Positions 16,696-25,400 are shown, counted from the first letter of the stretch. The stretch is DNA of 37,128 nt from Sandaracinaceae bacterium (GCA_019694315.1 JAIBCE010000037.1:1-37128), one strand, 5' to 3'. Numbers and translations: made by a program. The notes: a model not told the origin generated them from the sequence alone.

Positions 16696-16714
16696 GAGTC
16701 CCTTGGATGGACTC
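16696..16714 (+). terminator. weak hairpin after the six-gene operon
   Basis: GAGTCC (16696-16701) pairs with GGACTC (16709-16714) around CTTGGAT, 36 nt after the last operon stop. The stem is short and without a U-tract, so this is only a possible terminator. Confidence 0.25.
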
Positions 16715-16838
16715 ACGCGCTGAGCTCCACACTCCCGAACGTCGCGGCCCGTCGCACGGAATCGCGCTTCGCAAGCCGCGCCGCGGCCTCGTGTGGGTTG
16801 GGTCACGCGTCTGCTTGGCCCCTCCCCCGAGTCATGGC

Positions 16839-16860
16839 TTGGTCCATTGCGGGGGACCAA
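16839..16860. promoter_or_regulatory. inverted repeat upstream of the AmmeMemoRadiSam operon
   Basis: TTGGTCC (16839-16845) and GGACCAA (16854-16860) form a perfect 7-bp dyad with an 8-nt centre, 22 nt before the MEMO1 start at 16883. It lies in a 222-nt gap that should hold the promoter of the operon. A repressor operator or 5' leader hairpin is possible. I could not assign promoter boxes with confidence. Confidence 0.35.
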
Positions 16861-16882
16861 CCACGTGTCCACGGATGTGCCT

Positions 16883-17713
16883 ATGAGCACCAGCGTGCGC
16901 CCCGCAGCAGTCGCCGGACTCTTCTACCCCAAGGACCCCCGCGATCTCGCGCAGACCGTGGACCGCCTCCTCCAGGACGCGTCTCTCGCGCGAGGGGAGG
17001 CCCGCGTCGGGCGCGTGAAGGGCGTGATCGCTCCGCACGCCGGCTACGTCTACTCGGGTCCCATCGCCGCCACCGCGTACGACCGCCTCCGCGCCGGGAG
17101 CGATCGCGAGAAGGTACGCCGCGTGGTGTTGATGGGCCCCACCCACCGCGCCTACGTGCGCGGCCTCGCCCTGGCGGGCGTCGAGGCGTTCGAGACACCG
17201 CTCGGGCGCATTCCGGTGGACCTCGAGGCCGTGGCCCTCGTGTCGTCGCTGCCGCAGGTCGTCACGAGCCCGGCCGCCCATGCGCGCGAGCACTCGCTCG
17301 AGGTCCACCTCCCGTTCCTCCAGCGCCTCTTCGGCACCGACTTCGCGCTGGTGCCCTTCGCAGTGGGCGAGGCGACGCCAGAGGAGGTCGCGGAGGTGCT
17401 CGACCGACTCTGGGGCGGTGACGACACGCGCGTCGTCATCTCCTCCGACCTCTCGCACTTTCTCTCGTACCGAGACGCGTTCCGAGTGGACTCCGAGACC
17501 GCGAAGCACATCCTCGCGCTCGACCCCGTCGATGGAGATCACGCCTGCGGTGCGCGCCCCCTCAACGGCCTCCTCGCGCTCGCAAGACGTCGTCAGGTGA
17601 GGCTCGAGCTCCTCGATCTGCGGAGCTCCGGCGACACGGCGGGGACGCGAGACGAGGTGGTGGGCTACGGCGCGTTCCTCTTGCGCGAGGGCGAGCCGGG
17701 AGGCGCCTCGTGA
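16883..17713 (+). CDS. amrB: AmmeMemoRadiSam system protein B (MEMO1 family)
   Basis: A 276-residue MEMO1-family protein, related to extradiol-dioxygenase-like enzymes. The putative metal ligands are in place: His about 52 in APHAGYVYSG, His about 88 in GPTHRAYV and Cys about 222 in DHACGARPL. EHSLEVHLPFL and SSDLSHFL are also characteristic. ATG 16883 is chosen because RPAAVAGLFYP directly after it is the usual family N-terminus. It overlaps the AMMECR1 gene by GTGA. In the three-part AmmeMemoRadiSam set this is component B. The set is widespread in bacteria and archaea and, as far as I know, without a settled biochemical function, although human MEMO1 has been linked to iron and copper handling. 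Confidence 0.95.
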   Translation: MSTSVRPAAVAGLFYPKDPRDLAQTVDRLLQDASLARGEARVGRVKGVIAPHAGYVYSGPIAATAYDRLRAGSDREKVRRVVLMGPTHRAYVRGLALAGVEAFETPLGRIPVDLEAVALVSSLPQVVTSPAAHAREHSLEVHLPFLQRLFGTDFALVPFAVGEATPEEVAEVLDRLWGGDDTRVVISSDLSHFLSYRDAFRVDSETAKHILALDPVDGDHACGARPLNGLLALARRRQVRLELLDLRSSGDTAGTRDEVVGYGAFLLREGEPGGAS

Positions 17714-18336
17714 TCGACGCACGCGTCCAGCGTCAGGCGATCGCCCTCGTGCGCGGCGCGATCGCGGAGCACCTCGGGGGACCGCCTCCGGAGCTGCCGG
17801 GCCACCCCTTCTTCGCGGAGATTCGTCCCGCCTTCGTGACCCTGCATCGTGTGGGTGTCGAGCCAGAGGCCGACGCCGAGCCGGAGCTGCACGGCTGCAT
17901 CGGCAGCTTCGCGCGCCTGCCGCTCGTCGAGACGCTCCCTCGCAGCGCCGTGTCGGCGGCCTTCGAGGATCCGCGCGCCACGCCGCTGTCGTTTCGCGAT
18001 CTCGACGACCTCGATCTCGAGATCTCGATGCTCTCGTCGGCCACGCCGATCGCCTTCTCGAGCGAGGAGGAGGCCCGCGACGCGCTCCGCCCGGCCATCG
18101 ATGGCGTGATCCTCCGATACCACCCGCACCACGGCACGGCTCGACACGGCCTGTTCCTGCCACAGGTCTGGCAGAGCCTGCCTGATCCCAAGGACTTCCT
18201 CGACGAGCTCAAGCGCAAGGCCGGGCTCCCTCGCACGTTCTGGGCGCCGGAGATCACGCTCGAGCGCTTCACGGTGGAGGTGATCCACGACGAGGCGCCA
18301 CGCGTGCGTCTTCGTCGGATCGCGAGGCACTCGTGA
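17710..18336 (+). CDS. amrA: AmmeMemoRadiSam system protein A (AMMECR1 family)
   Basis: A 208-residue AMMECR1-domain protein. The diagnostic LHGCIGS motif is at residues 60-66. It is followed by AVSAAFEDPRATPLSF and LDLEISMLSSATPI, then GVILRYHPHHGTARHGLFLPQVW and the EFL/LKRKAGLPRTFW-type C-terminal segment, all in family order. It starts at GTG 17710 within the MEMO1 stop (GTGA) and its own stop overlaps the radical-SAM start the same way, so the three proteins are made in coupled fashion. The conserved Cys of LHGCIGS is thought to be functional, but no reaction is established. It probably acts in a complex with the two neighbours. Confidence 0.95.
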   Translation: MIDARVQRQAIALVRGAIAEHLGGPPPELPGHPFFAEIRPAFVTLHRVGVEPEADAEPELHGCIGSFARLPLVETLPRSAVSAAFEDPRATPLSFRDLDDLDLEISMLSSATPIAFSSEEEARDALRPAIDGVILRYHPHHGTARHGLFLPQVWQSLPDPKDFLDELKRKAGLPRTFWAPEITLERFTVEVIHDEAPRVRLRRIARHS

Positions 18337-19397
18337 CGCACGCCACGCGCTACGTCACGCGCCTCGCCGACGGGCGCCTCCGCTGCGACGCGTGCCCTCG
18401 AGAGTGCCAGCTGCGAGAGGGTCAGAAGGGCCTGTGCTTCGTGCGCGAGCGTCAGGGCGAGGAGATCGTGCTCACGACGTACGGTCGGTCGTCGGGCTTC
18501 TGCATCGATCCCATCGAGAAGAAGCCCCTCCATCACTTCCTGCCTGGCACGAGCGTGCTGTCGTTCGGGACGGCGGGCTGCAACCTCACGTGTCGCTTCT
18601 GCCAGAACTGGGAGATGTCGAAGTCCCGCGAGGTCGAGACGCTCAGCGACCCCGCGACGCCGGTGCAGCTCGCGCGTGCGGCCAAGGAGGCGGGCTGCGC
18701 CAGCGTGGCCTTCACGTACAACGATCCGACGATCTTCCTCGAGTACGCGATGGACGTCGCCGATGCCTGTCACGAGCGCGGCGTGCGCACCGTGGCCGTG
18801 ACGGCCGGCTACATCGGCCCCGAGGCTCGTCGTGACCTCTACGCCAAGATCGACGCGGCCAACGTGGATCTCAAGGCCTTCACGGACGCGTTCTACCGCG
18901 ACGTGTGCGGAGCGGCCCTCGAGCCCGTGAAAGAGACGCTCGTCTTCCTCGCGAAGGAGACGCGCGTCTGGCTCGAGATCACCACGCTGCTCATCCCGGG
19001 GCACAACGACGGCGACGCCGAGCTCCATGCGCTCACGGCCTGGGTGCGCGAGGCGCTCGGCCCGCGCGTCCCGCTCCACTTCAGCGCGTTCCACCCCGAC
19101 TTCCGGATGCGCGACGTGCCCGCCACGCCGCCCGAGACGCTCCGTCGTGCCCGGCGCATCGCCAAGGAGGAGGGCCTCGTGCACGTCTACGTGGGCAACG
19201 TCCACGACGTGGACGGGGACACCACGCGCTGCGAGGGCTGTGGCGAGCCCGTGATCGTGCGCGACTGGTACGAGATCCTCGAGCACCGCCTCGACGCCCG
19301 AGGCCGCTGCCTCGGCTGCGGTGCACAGCTCCCGGGCGTCTTCGACGGTCCCGTCGGCACGTGGGGACGGAAGCGACAGCGCCTCGTCGTCGGCTGA
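18333..19397 (+). CDS. amrS: AmmeMemoRadiSam system radical SAM enzyme
   Basis: A 354-residue radical SAM enzyme starting at GTG 18333. The [4Fe-4S] motif is C83-x3-C87-x2-C90 in TAGCNLTCRFCQNW. The N-terminal domain has the family-typical CDACPRECQLREGQKGLC cluster of Cys and IEKKPLHHFLPGT. FTYNDPTIFLEYAMDVA, DLKAFTDAFYRDVCG and LLIPGHNDGDAEL follow in the barrel. The C-terminus carries two CxxC pairs (CEGCGEP and CLGCGAQ) that look like a zinc ribbon. This resembles the activase branch of pyruvate formate-lyase-type enzymes, but no glycyl-radical partner is present. It completes the MEMO1-AMMECR1-radical SAM operon. Confidence 0.96.
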   Translation: MTHATRYVTRLADGRLRCDACPRECQLREGQKGLCFVRERQGEEIVLTTYGRSSGFCIDPIEKKPLHHFLPGTSVLSFGTAGCNLTCRFCQNWEMSKSREVETLSDPATPVQLARAAKEAGCASVAFTYNDPTIFLEYAMDVADACHERGVRTVAVTAGYIGPEARRDLYAKIDAANVDLKAFTDAFYRDVCGAALEPVKETLVFLAKETRVWLEITTLLIPGHNDGDAELHALTAWVREALGPRVPLHFSAFHPDFRMRDVPATPPETLRRARRIAKEEGLVHVYVGNVHDVDGDTTRCEGCGEPVIVRDWYEILEHRLDARGRCLGCGAQLPGVFDGPVGTWGRKRQRLVVG

Positions 19398-19439
19398 CGA
19401 CCTCAGTCCAGCCGAAGGTGCCATTCCAGCCGGCCGCCA

Positions 19440-19572
19440 ATCCGGAAGGTGCCGTCCGGAAGGTGCCAGTCCGGAAGGTGCCAGTCCGGAAGGTGCCAGT
19501 CCGGAAGGTGCCAGTCCGGAAGGTGCCAGTCCGGAAGGTGCCAGTCCGGAAGGTGCCAGTCGGGATGCGGCC
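19440..19572. repeat. 15-bp tandem minisatellite, seven perfect copies plus degenerate ends
   Basis: GTCCGGAAGGTGCCA is repeated without change seven times from 19454 to 19558. A first copy (19440-19453) lacks one base and a last copy from 19559 is degenerate. Each unit contains the palindrome TCCGGA. A decayed copy may lie at about 19411-19423. Because the unit is 15 bp, every frame reads as a five-residue repeat: RKVPV or PEGAS on the plus strand, GTFRT on the minus strand. The array fills most of the gap between the radical SAM stop and the MYXO-CTERM gene's end. No start codon with ribosome site introduces any of these frames. Confidence 0.95.
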
Positions 19573-19592
19573 CTCCACCGCGCGTCGAGTCC

Positions 19593-20099
19593 TCAGCGCG
19601 CCCTTCGGCGTCTCACGAGGGCGAGGAGGCCGAGCGCGGCCAGGGCGAGGGCTGCGGGCGGGGCGCCGCGCCTGCCCCCGACACTGCAGCCGCTGCGGTA
19701 GGGCTCCCCCGTCCACCGACGACCGGTGGGGTCCCACGCCTCGGTGTTCACCGTGGGCTCGCACTGCCGTCGCGTCTCGCAGTGCCCCTCGGCGCACGTC
19801 CCATCGGCGCGGCAGAGGCCGATGACCTGGTCGCGCATGATCGTGTCGTCGGCGAGCCGGCCGTCGCTCGGGCTGAATTCTCGAGGCGCCCAGCACTCGG
19901 CGATCGGCCGACAGGCTGCGCGTGCCCCGCACTGCGCGTCCGAGGTGCAGGCGATGGGCTGACAGATCTCGGCGTGGTGCGACTCCGTCTCTTCGAGGCC
20001 CGGCGGGCACTCGCCGTCGAACGGCTGGATCGCGTCGGCGCGGGCGAGGGTCGAGGACGCGGTGAGGGCGAGGACGAGCGCAGGGCCGAGGAGTCGCAT
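19593..20099 (-). CDS. secreted Cys-rich protein with MYXO-CTERM-type sorting tail
   Basis: A 168-residue protein with an N-terminal signal peptide (MRLLGPALVLALTASSTLARA, cleavage about residue 21). The middle part holds about ten Cys in short spacings (CQPIACTSDAQCGARAACR, CRADGTCAEGHCETRRQC), so it is probably disulfide-rich. The C-terminus is a conserved-type anchor: a single Cys in SGCSVGGRRG, a hydrophobic helix (ALALAALGLLAL) and a final VRRRRAR. This layout matches the MYXO-CTERM signal of myxobacteria, which is processed by a dedicated membrane protease and leads to a surface-anchored protein. The start is preceded by TGTACCCT 6 nt away and no Shine-Dalgarno. Function of the mature domain is unknown. 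Confidence 0.82.
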   Translation of the reverse strand: MRLLGPALVLALTASSTLARADAIQPFDGECPPGLEETESHHAEICQPIACTSDAQCGARAACRPIAECWAPREFSPSDGRLADDTIMRDQVIGLCRADGTCAEGHCETRRQCEPTVNTEAWDPTGRRWTGEPYRSGCSVGGRRGAPPAALALAALGLLALVRRRRAR

Positions 20100-20105
20100 G
20101 CGACG

Positions 20106-20113
20106 AGGGTACA
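20106..20113 (-). promoter_or_regulatory. TGTACCCT -10-like element before the MYXO-CTERM gene
   Basis: On the minus strand TGTACCCT ends 6 nt before the ATG at 20099. It sits in the 48-nt gap after the WD40-like gene. Its place and form match TGTACGAT before 419 and 3037, suggesting a promoter with a leaderless transcript and separate expression of the downstream gene. Confidence 0.4.
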
Positions 20114-20126
20114 GGACTTCGCCGAG

Positions 20127-20158
20127 CCCGATCAGAGCGGCACCCGATCAGAGCGGCA
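20127..20158. repeat. 16-bp perfect tandem duplication across a stop codon
   Basis: CCCGATCAGAGCGGCA occurs at 20127-20142 and again at 20143-20158. The second copy contains the last codons and TGA of the minus-strand WD40-like gene; the first copy repeats them just downstream, including a second TGA-like context. It looks like a recent slippage duplication. Confidence 0.9.
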
Positions 20159-21113
20159 GGAGCACGACGCCTCGGCTGCCCGAGAAGGCTGCGCGGCGGC
20201 CGTCCGGCGAGATGGCGAAGCCGCGCACGGTCGTGAAGGGCAGTGTCTCGGCGCGCAGGGACGCGCCGCTGTCCACGTCCCAGACGTGGAGGTAACAGCG
20301 GTTGTCCGGCGCCGCGTAGCGGTACACGGCCGCGACGCGCCGTGAGCCCGGGACCCAGCGCACGAGCACGAAGCCATCGCCCGTCGCGTGGTAGTGGCCC
20401 GGTGTCTCCCACACGAGGGGTGGCTCGACGCCGACGGGCAGCCGGTGGACGAGGCTCAGATCCGCGGCGCGGAGCACGAGCACGTGGCGCTGCTCCGGCA
20501 CGGCGCCCACCCACGGATCCTCGCGCGCAGGGCGGGTGTTCGTGCCGACCACGAGCAGCGCGCCGTCGGGCGAGCGTCGCATCGAGCGGAGCTCGGTCCT
20601 CACGATCTCGGACTCTCGCACCTGCGCGAAGGTCGTCGTGTCGTGGGTCTCGATCTTGTGCATCACGGCTGAGTGGACCAGCGCGCCGTCGGTCGAGAAC
20701 GCGAGGTCGCAGAGGGCCGTGCCCAGGACGGGGCTCGTGTGCTCGGTGCCCGGGAGGTTCTGGCCCGTGCGCGTGTCGTAGAGGCGAAAGCCCCCGCTCC
20801 CCACGAGGAGGCGCGCGCCGTCGTCGCGGAACTCGACCAGGCTCGCGAACGCCTTCTCGCTCCAGCGCTTCTTCATCGTGGGCACGTCGAAGAGCGTGAG
20901 CGCGCCGTCGGCCACGGCGAGCGCGCTGCCGTCGGGCGAGAACGCGAGCCGCGCCCCCGACCCCGAAGAGACGGCGGCGCTCTTCTCCTTGCCACCGCCG
21001 AGCGGCACGAGCCGCACGCGTTTCGCGAAGCTCGCCATCGCGAGCCACTGGCCATCGGGCGAGAAGGCCAGTTGGCCGATGCTCGGATCGGTCGTGTCGG
21101 CGATCAGCTCCAT
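20148..21113 (-). CDS. WD40/PD40-like beta-propeller protein
   Basis: A 321-residue protein without signal peptide. It shows repeated blades with the FSPDG signature: LAFSPDGQWLAMAS, LAFSPDGSALAVA, VEFRDDGARLLVG, LAFSTDGALVHSA, MRRSPDGALLVVG and FAISPDGRRAAFSG. About seven such units span the whole length, enough for one seven-bladed propeller, and the last strand (VVLLPL) could close the ring. It probably works in the cytoplasm as a binding or scaffold protein; nothing indicates catalysis. A GGTAGCGTG motif lies 19 nt before the ATG, the same nine bases found upstream of the response regulator at 31239. No partner gene is evident. Confidence 0.8.
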   Translation of the reverse strand: MELIADTTDPSIGQLAFSPDGQWLAMASFAKRVRLVPLGGGKEKSAAVSSGSGARLAFSPDGSALAVADGALTLFDVPTMKKRWSEKAFASLVEFRDDGARLLVGSGGFRLYDTRTGQNLPGTEHTSPVLGTALCDLAFSTDGALVHSAVMHKIETHDTTTFAQVRESEIVRTELRSMRRSPDGALLVVGTNTRPAREDPWVGAVPEQRHVLVLRAADLSLVHRLPVGVEPPLVWETPGHYHATGDGFVLVRWVPGSRRVAAVYRYAAPDNRCYLHVWDVDSGASLRAETLPFTTVRGFAISPDGRRAAFSGSRGVVLLPL

Positions 21114-21194
21114 GTCATCCCTCGTCTCCCCCACGCTACCGCACTTCGCTCGAGCCGATTCGCCTCTTTCCGTCGACCGTGAGACATTCGTCGG

Positions 21195-22358
21195 ATGTGG
21201 GCTCGGCTGCATCCTTGGGCGACTGCGGTGCTCGCTGGATATAGCCTCTCTGGCGCGTGCCTCGGTTCCTTCCTCGTTCTGCCGCTCGGTTTCGTGCCGT
21301 CGATCGTCCGCGCGCTTGCGAACCGTCCCCCTCTTGCGGCGCAGAGCCTCGCCGCGTCGATCCGCACCTCGATGGTCGCACTGCCCCTCCTCGTCGTGCA
21401 CCTGGGCATCTCGATGCTCGCGCGGAGGTTGGCAGTCGCCTTCAACTGGCCGCCCTCGGGGCTGGTGCCGTTCGCGGTCGCGGTCGTCTCGGGGCCGCTT
21501 GCACTGCCGTGGCTGGGAATCATCGCGTATGCCGGCGAGCCACCGCGCGTGGCGGCGGCGCGCGCGTTCGATCGGTGGGACGAGCGCGGGCTGCTCGCCT
21601 GGGCAATTCACGGTCTCGTCCTCGGAGCCATGCTGGGCGGGCCCTTCCTCGTATTCACACTGGGCGATGGCGTCGTGTCGCCCGACGAGCCGTTGGTCCG
21701 AGTCGCGAGCGTCGGGTTCGTTCCCGCCTCCCTCGGCGTGGGCGCGCGCTACGCCGCAGAAGAGACGCGCCGCATCTCGCGACATGCGAGCCGTCCCGTG
21801 CTCGCCACGACGGTCATGGTCATCGTCGGCACCGCCGTGCCTCTCTCAGCAGGGCTCCTCGGGTGGCAACGAGCCACGTTCTTGTTCACGCCAGGGGCTC
21901 TCGACTACGCGGTCTTCTTCGGGCCTCCGATCCTCCTGCCGTGCACGCTGCTCGTCGTGGCCTGGTGGTGGCGAGAGAGCCCTCGCCCCGTTCGCGTCCT
22001 CGGAGCCACCACGCGAGGCGAGCTCCTCGTCGACTCGGCGCGGGTCGTCGCCGAGGAGGGTGCGGAGCTCCTGTTCGACGACGGGGCGGTCTGGACCATC
22101 GAGCCGGGTGGCTCGCTCGTCGCGCGAATCGAGTCGTCCGAGCGGGTGCCGACGCGGTCGCGACTGGATGTCTGCGTCTTGGAGAGTCCCCACGACGGGA
22201 CCTTCCGGGGGGTCCACGCTCGCGACAGCGTCGTCGAGCTGCGTCCCTACGACTCCGGCTCTTCCGAAGTGCGTGTCGCCCAAGGAGGTTGGCTCGCCCT
22301 CGCACACGCGACGATGGTGTCGTCGTCGGTGCTCTTGTGGAGCCAACTGGCTTGGTGA
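21195..22358 (+). CDS. unknown polytopic membrane protein
   Basis: A 387-residue protein that I cannot place in a family. The N-terminal 255 residues hold about six or seven hydrophobic helices (LAGYSLSGACLGSFLVLPLG, TSMVALPLLVVHLGISML, LVPFAVAVVSGPLALPWLG, GLVLGAMLGGPFLVFTLG, VLATTVMVIVGTAVPLSAG, VFFGPPILLPCTLLVVAWWW). A soluble domain of about 110 residues follows, rich in short beta-like segments (GELLVDSARVVAEEGAELLFDD, AVWTIEPGGSLVARIESSE), and a last helix lies near the C-terminus. It starts 81 nt from the divergent WD40-like gene. Codon use looks normal for the window. Confidence 0.7.
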   Translation: MWARLHPWATAVLAGYSLSGACLGSFLVLPLGFVPSIVRALANRPPLAAQSLAASIRTSMVALPLLVVHLGISMLARRLAVAFNWPPSGLVPFAVAVVSGPLALPWLGIIAYAGEPPRVAAARAFDRWDERGLLAWAIHGLVLGAMLGGPFLVFTLGDGVVSPDEPLVRVASVGFVPASLGVGARYAAEETRRISRHASRPVLATTVMVIVGTAVPLSAGLLGWQRATFLFTPGALDYAVFFGPPILLPCTLLVVAWWWRESPRPVRVLGATTRGELLVDSARVVAEEGAELLFDDGAVWTIEPGGSLVARIESSERVPTRSRLDVCVLESPHDGTFRGVHARDSVVELRPYDSGSSEVRVAQGGWLALAHATMVSSSVLLWSQLAW

Positions 22359-22442
22359 GCCCCGCGTGACACAAGCGGATCGGTTGCGGCCCACGAGAGG
22401 GTCTCGGCGTCAGCGCGCGTCCGCCCGGGGCGGCGCGAGGGC
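22359..22442. other. convergent intergenic gap
   Basis: These 84 nt lie between the membrane-protein stop and the AAA ATPase stop. The only pairing I see is CCGCC-CGG-GGCGG at 22421-22433, too short to call a terminator with confidence. Confidence 0.35.
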
Positions 22443-25400
22443 TCAGCCTCGCAGTCGGAGGTCGATCTTCTTGAGGAGATCCAGGAGCTGGATCATGTGC
22501 TCGTGCAGGGAGTGCGCGTCGTCGAGGTTCTTGGCGGCGCTCTGGACCAACGGAATCAGGGTCTGCTCGGTGACCGCGATCTGGTGAGAGAGCATCTCGC
22601 CGTACCCCGGAGGCGGCTCCACGGTGACCTGGATGTCCGGCTTGCCCATGGACTCGATGGACCGGCGGAGCTCCCCCAGGCTCTCTGCCAGCCACGGCGG
22701 CGCGTTCTTGTCGCGGCCATCGGTCAGCGCCGCACGCGTGATCTCGCCTTGGAGCTTGGCGGTCTCCGCGAGCGCCACGATCATCTCCTTGCGGTCCTTC
22801 TCGGCCACGTCGGCGCGGGAGATGGCCAGTCCGAGCGCTTCCTTGATCTCGTCGAGGTTCTGCCCGAGCACGCTCAGCGTGCCCGTCACACGCGTGACCG
22901 GATCGTCGGTGCCCGAGCCCATCGTCTTGCGGCGCTTGAATTCCGCCTTGATCTCGGCCCAGCGCGCCTTCTGCACGTCGTTCATGCGCCCGCGCAGCTC
23001 GGCGAGCTTGAGGAGGTTCTGCTCTCCGCCCACGGTGAGCGTCTGCGACTCACCCCGGTAGTGATCGTCGACGAGGCGCTCGAGCTCGTCGTCGTTCATG
23101 GCCGCGACGACCTTGCCCGCCATCTTCGTCATGTTTCGATAGCTACCCTGGAGCTTGAAGGGCGGCTCGGTGCGATAGGCATCTTCCTGGCTGGCGCTGA
23201 GGATGTACTCGGCGTTGACCTTGAGGAGCACGTCGCGCACCCGGAACAGGCGCTGGAGCACCCCCGTGATCTCGGCCAACTCGGCGCCGGAATAGCCGTG
23301 CTCGAGCTCCGTCGTGGCGATGGGCTCGCCCATGGCGATCCGGAGGATCTTGTCCACGTCCTTGGCGCTCCGGGTGGCGAGCGGGCTCAGCACGCCATTG
23401 GCCGTGAGGCAGTTCTCCACGTAGCTCAGCGCGAACGCCTCCGCCTTGCCCTCGAGCACCTCACCCAGGTTGTAGGTGTCGGCGCGGTTCGCGAGCATGT
23501 CAGGGATGCGGAACTTCTCGCCGGTCTCCGTGTACGGATTGCCCGCCATCACCACGCAGAACTTCTTGCCGCGTAGGTCGTACGTGCGCGTCTTTCCGTT
23601 CCACACACCCTCCATGCGGCGCTGTGCGTCACACATGGAGATGAACTTCTGCAGGAGCTCGCTCGAGGTGTGCTGGATGTCGTCGAGATAGAGCATCACG
23701 TTGTTGCCCATCTCGAGCGCCAGGTTGATCTTCTCGACCTCCTGGCGTGAGGTCGCGTCCGGGGCGTCGGCGGGATCCACCGACGTGACCTCGTGTCCGA
23801 GCGAGGGCCCATTGACCTTCACGAAGACGAGGCCGAGGCGATTGGCCACGTACTCCATGAGCGTCGTCTTGCCGTAGCCGGGAGGCGACACGAGGAGGAG
23901 CAGGCCCATGGTGTCCGTGCGCTTGCCCTCGCCGAGCGCGCCGAGCTGCTTGGCGAGGTTGTCGCCGACCATCGGCAGATAGACCTGGTCGACCAGGCGA
24001 TTGCGCACGAACGAGCTCATCGGCTTGGCCTTGAGCTCCTCCAGGCGCAGGCGCTTGCGCTCGCGCTCGAGGAGGGTGTGCCGCAGCTCGCGGTAGGCGC
24101 GGAAGCCGGGCACGTGGTGCGTGCGGTAGGCGAAGAGGCGTGAGAGGAGCTCGTCGAGGCGCAGCGTCAGCTTGCGATCCGCGATGCGTGGGTGCTGACC
24201 GAAGAGGTCGCGGACCTCGCTCGAGACGAGCGCGTGGAGCACCTCCCGCTCGAGCTTGCGATCGGTCGCCACGAGCACGCTGGCCTCGAGCTCGGCGTGT
24301 GCGAGCTCGGGGGTCTTCTGGGCGATGCCGCGCATCCAGGCGCGGACGAGCGCGAGGCGGGCGCGCGGATCGCCCTCGAGCGCGCGGAGATCGTCGTCGA
24401 AGCTGCGGCGCGCGCCAGCCACCTCGAGGTGCGCCCGAAGCGCCTCGGTGAGCGAGTCTGCGGGGGCGCTCGTGGCGAAGCGCACGGGCTCCTTCGCGAG
24501 CTCCTCCACGAGATAGGCCGCGGCCACGCGCGCATCGGACGCGTCGGCGGGGAGGTCCATCGCGGCGGCGTGACGCGTGATCGCGCTCGCGAGCTCGTCG
24601 GCGAGCTGCCCGAGGCCTGCACCGTCGCTCGTCGTGGCGCGAAGACGCCCGAGGCTCGCGGCCCGGCGCTGGAGCAGCGTCTTGGCCGAGGCGTCGAGGA
24701 GCGCGGACGCAGGCGCGCCCGAGGATGCGCCCTGGAGTCCCTGGGGGGCGAAGCCGAAGGCCCAGAAGGAGCAGGCCAGCGCGCGCGGGGTGGCCGCGAA
24801 ACGGAGGAGCCCCGCCGAGGCGCGCAGCGTGAGGAGCTGTCCGAGGATCTTCGCCGCGTCCGCGTCGTGCACGCCGCGGTCGTAGCCCTCGTCGTAGCGA
24901 GGCTGCGCGTAGCCGCGCACGAGCTCGAGCAGCGCCGCCTCGTCGTGCTGCACCGCGGCGAGCTTCGCGAGGCCGAGGCCGCTCTTGCCCTCTTCGGCGT
25001 CGAAGAGGATCGAGGCCGCGAGGTATTCGCCTCGATAGACGTCCTTCGTCTCGCTCACGAGCGCCTGGGCCCAATACGGCTTGGCCGCCACGAGCGCAGG
25101 ATCCTCGAGGGGCTCGAAGAAGTCGGTGCCGGTGAGGTGCAGCGCCAGGGTCGTGTCGTCTGCGTCGCCCGAGGTGCGCGGGACGATCGTCAGCTCGAGA
25201 GGCTGGTTGTTCACCGAGAACTTGTGGCGTCCCAGGCGAACGACGCTGTCGCCCTCCTCGAAGAGGTCGAGCTTGTCGCGCAGCGCGCGGAGGGCGTTCT
25301 GACGTGCGGCCTTGCCCTTTCCGTCGACCTCGTCGGCCCGGACGGTGTCGCCGATCGACCGCAATTGCTCGGCGATCTGACGGAGCTTGGCCACCATCGC

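Noticed and set aside
19440..19572. CRISPR array
   Set aside because: Units are 15 bp and directly adjacent with no spacers; no cas genes are present.
19081..21048. Minus-strand frame that would translate the GTFRT repeats as a protein
   Set aside because: It runs through the WD40-like and MYXO-CTERM genes in the wrong frame, has no ribosome site or start near the repeats, and continues as an antisense shadow of the radical SAM gene.
22421..22433. Terminator between the convergent membrane-protein and ATPase genes
   Set aside because: Five base pairs of pure G/C with a three-base loop is expected often by chance at this base composition.
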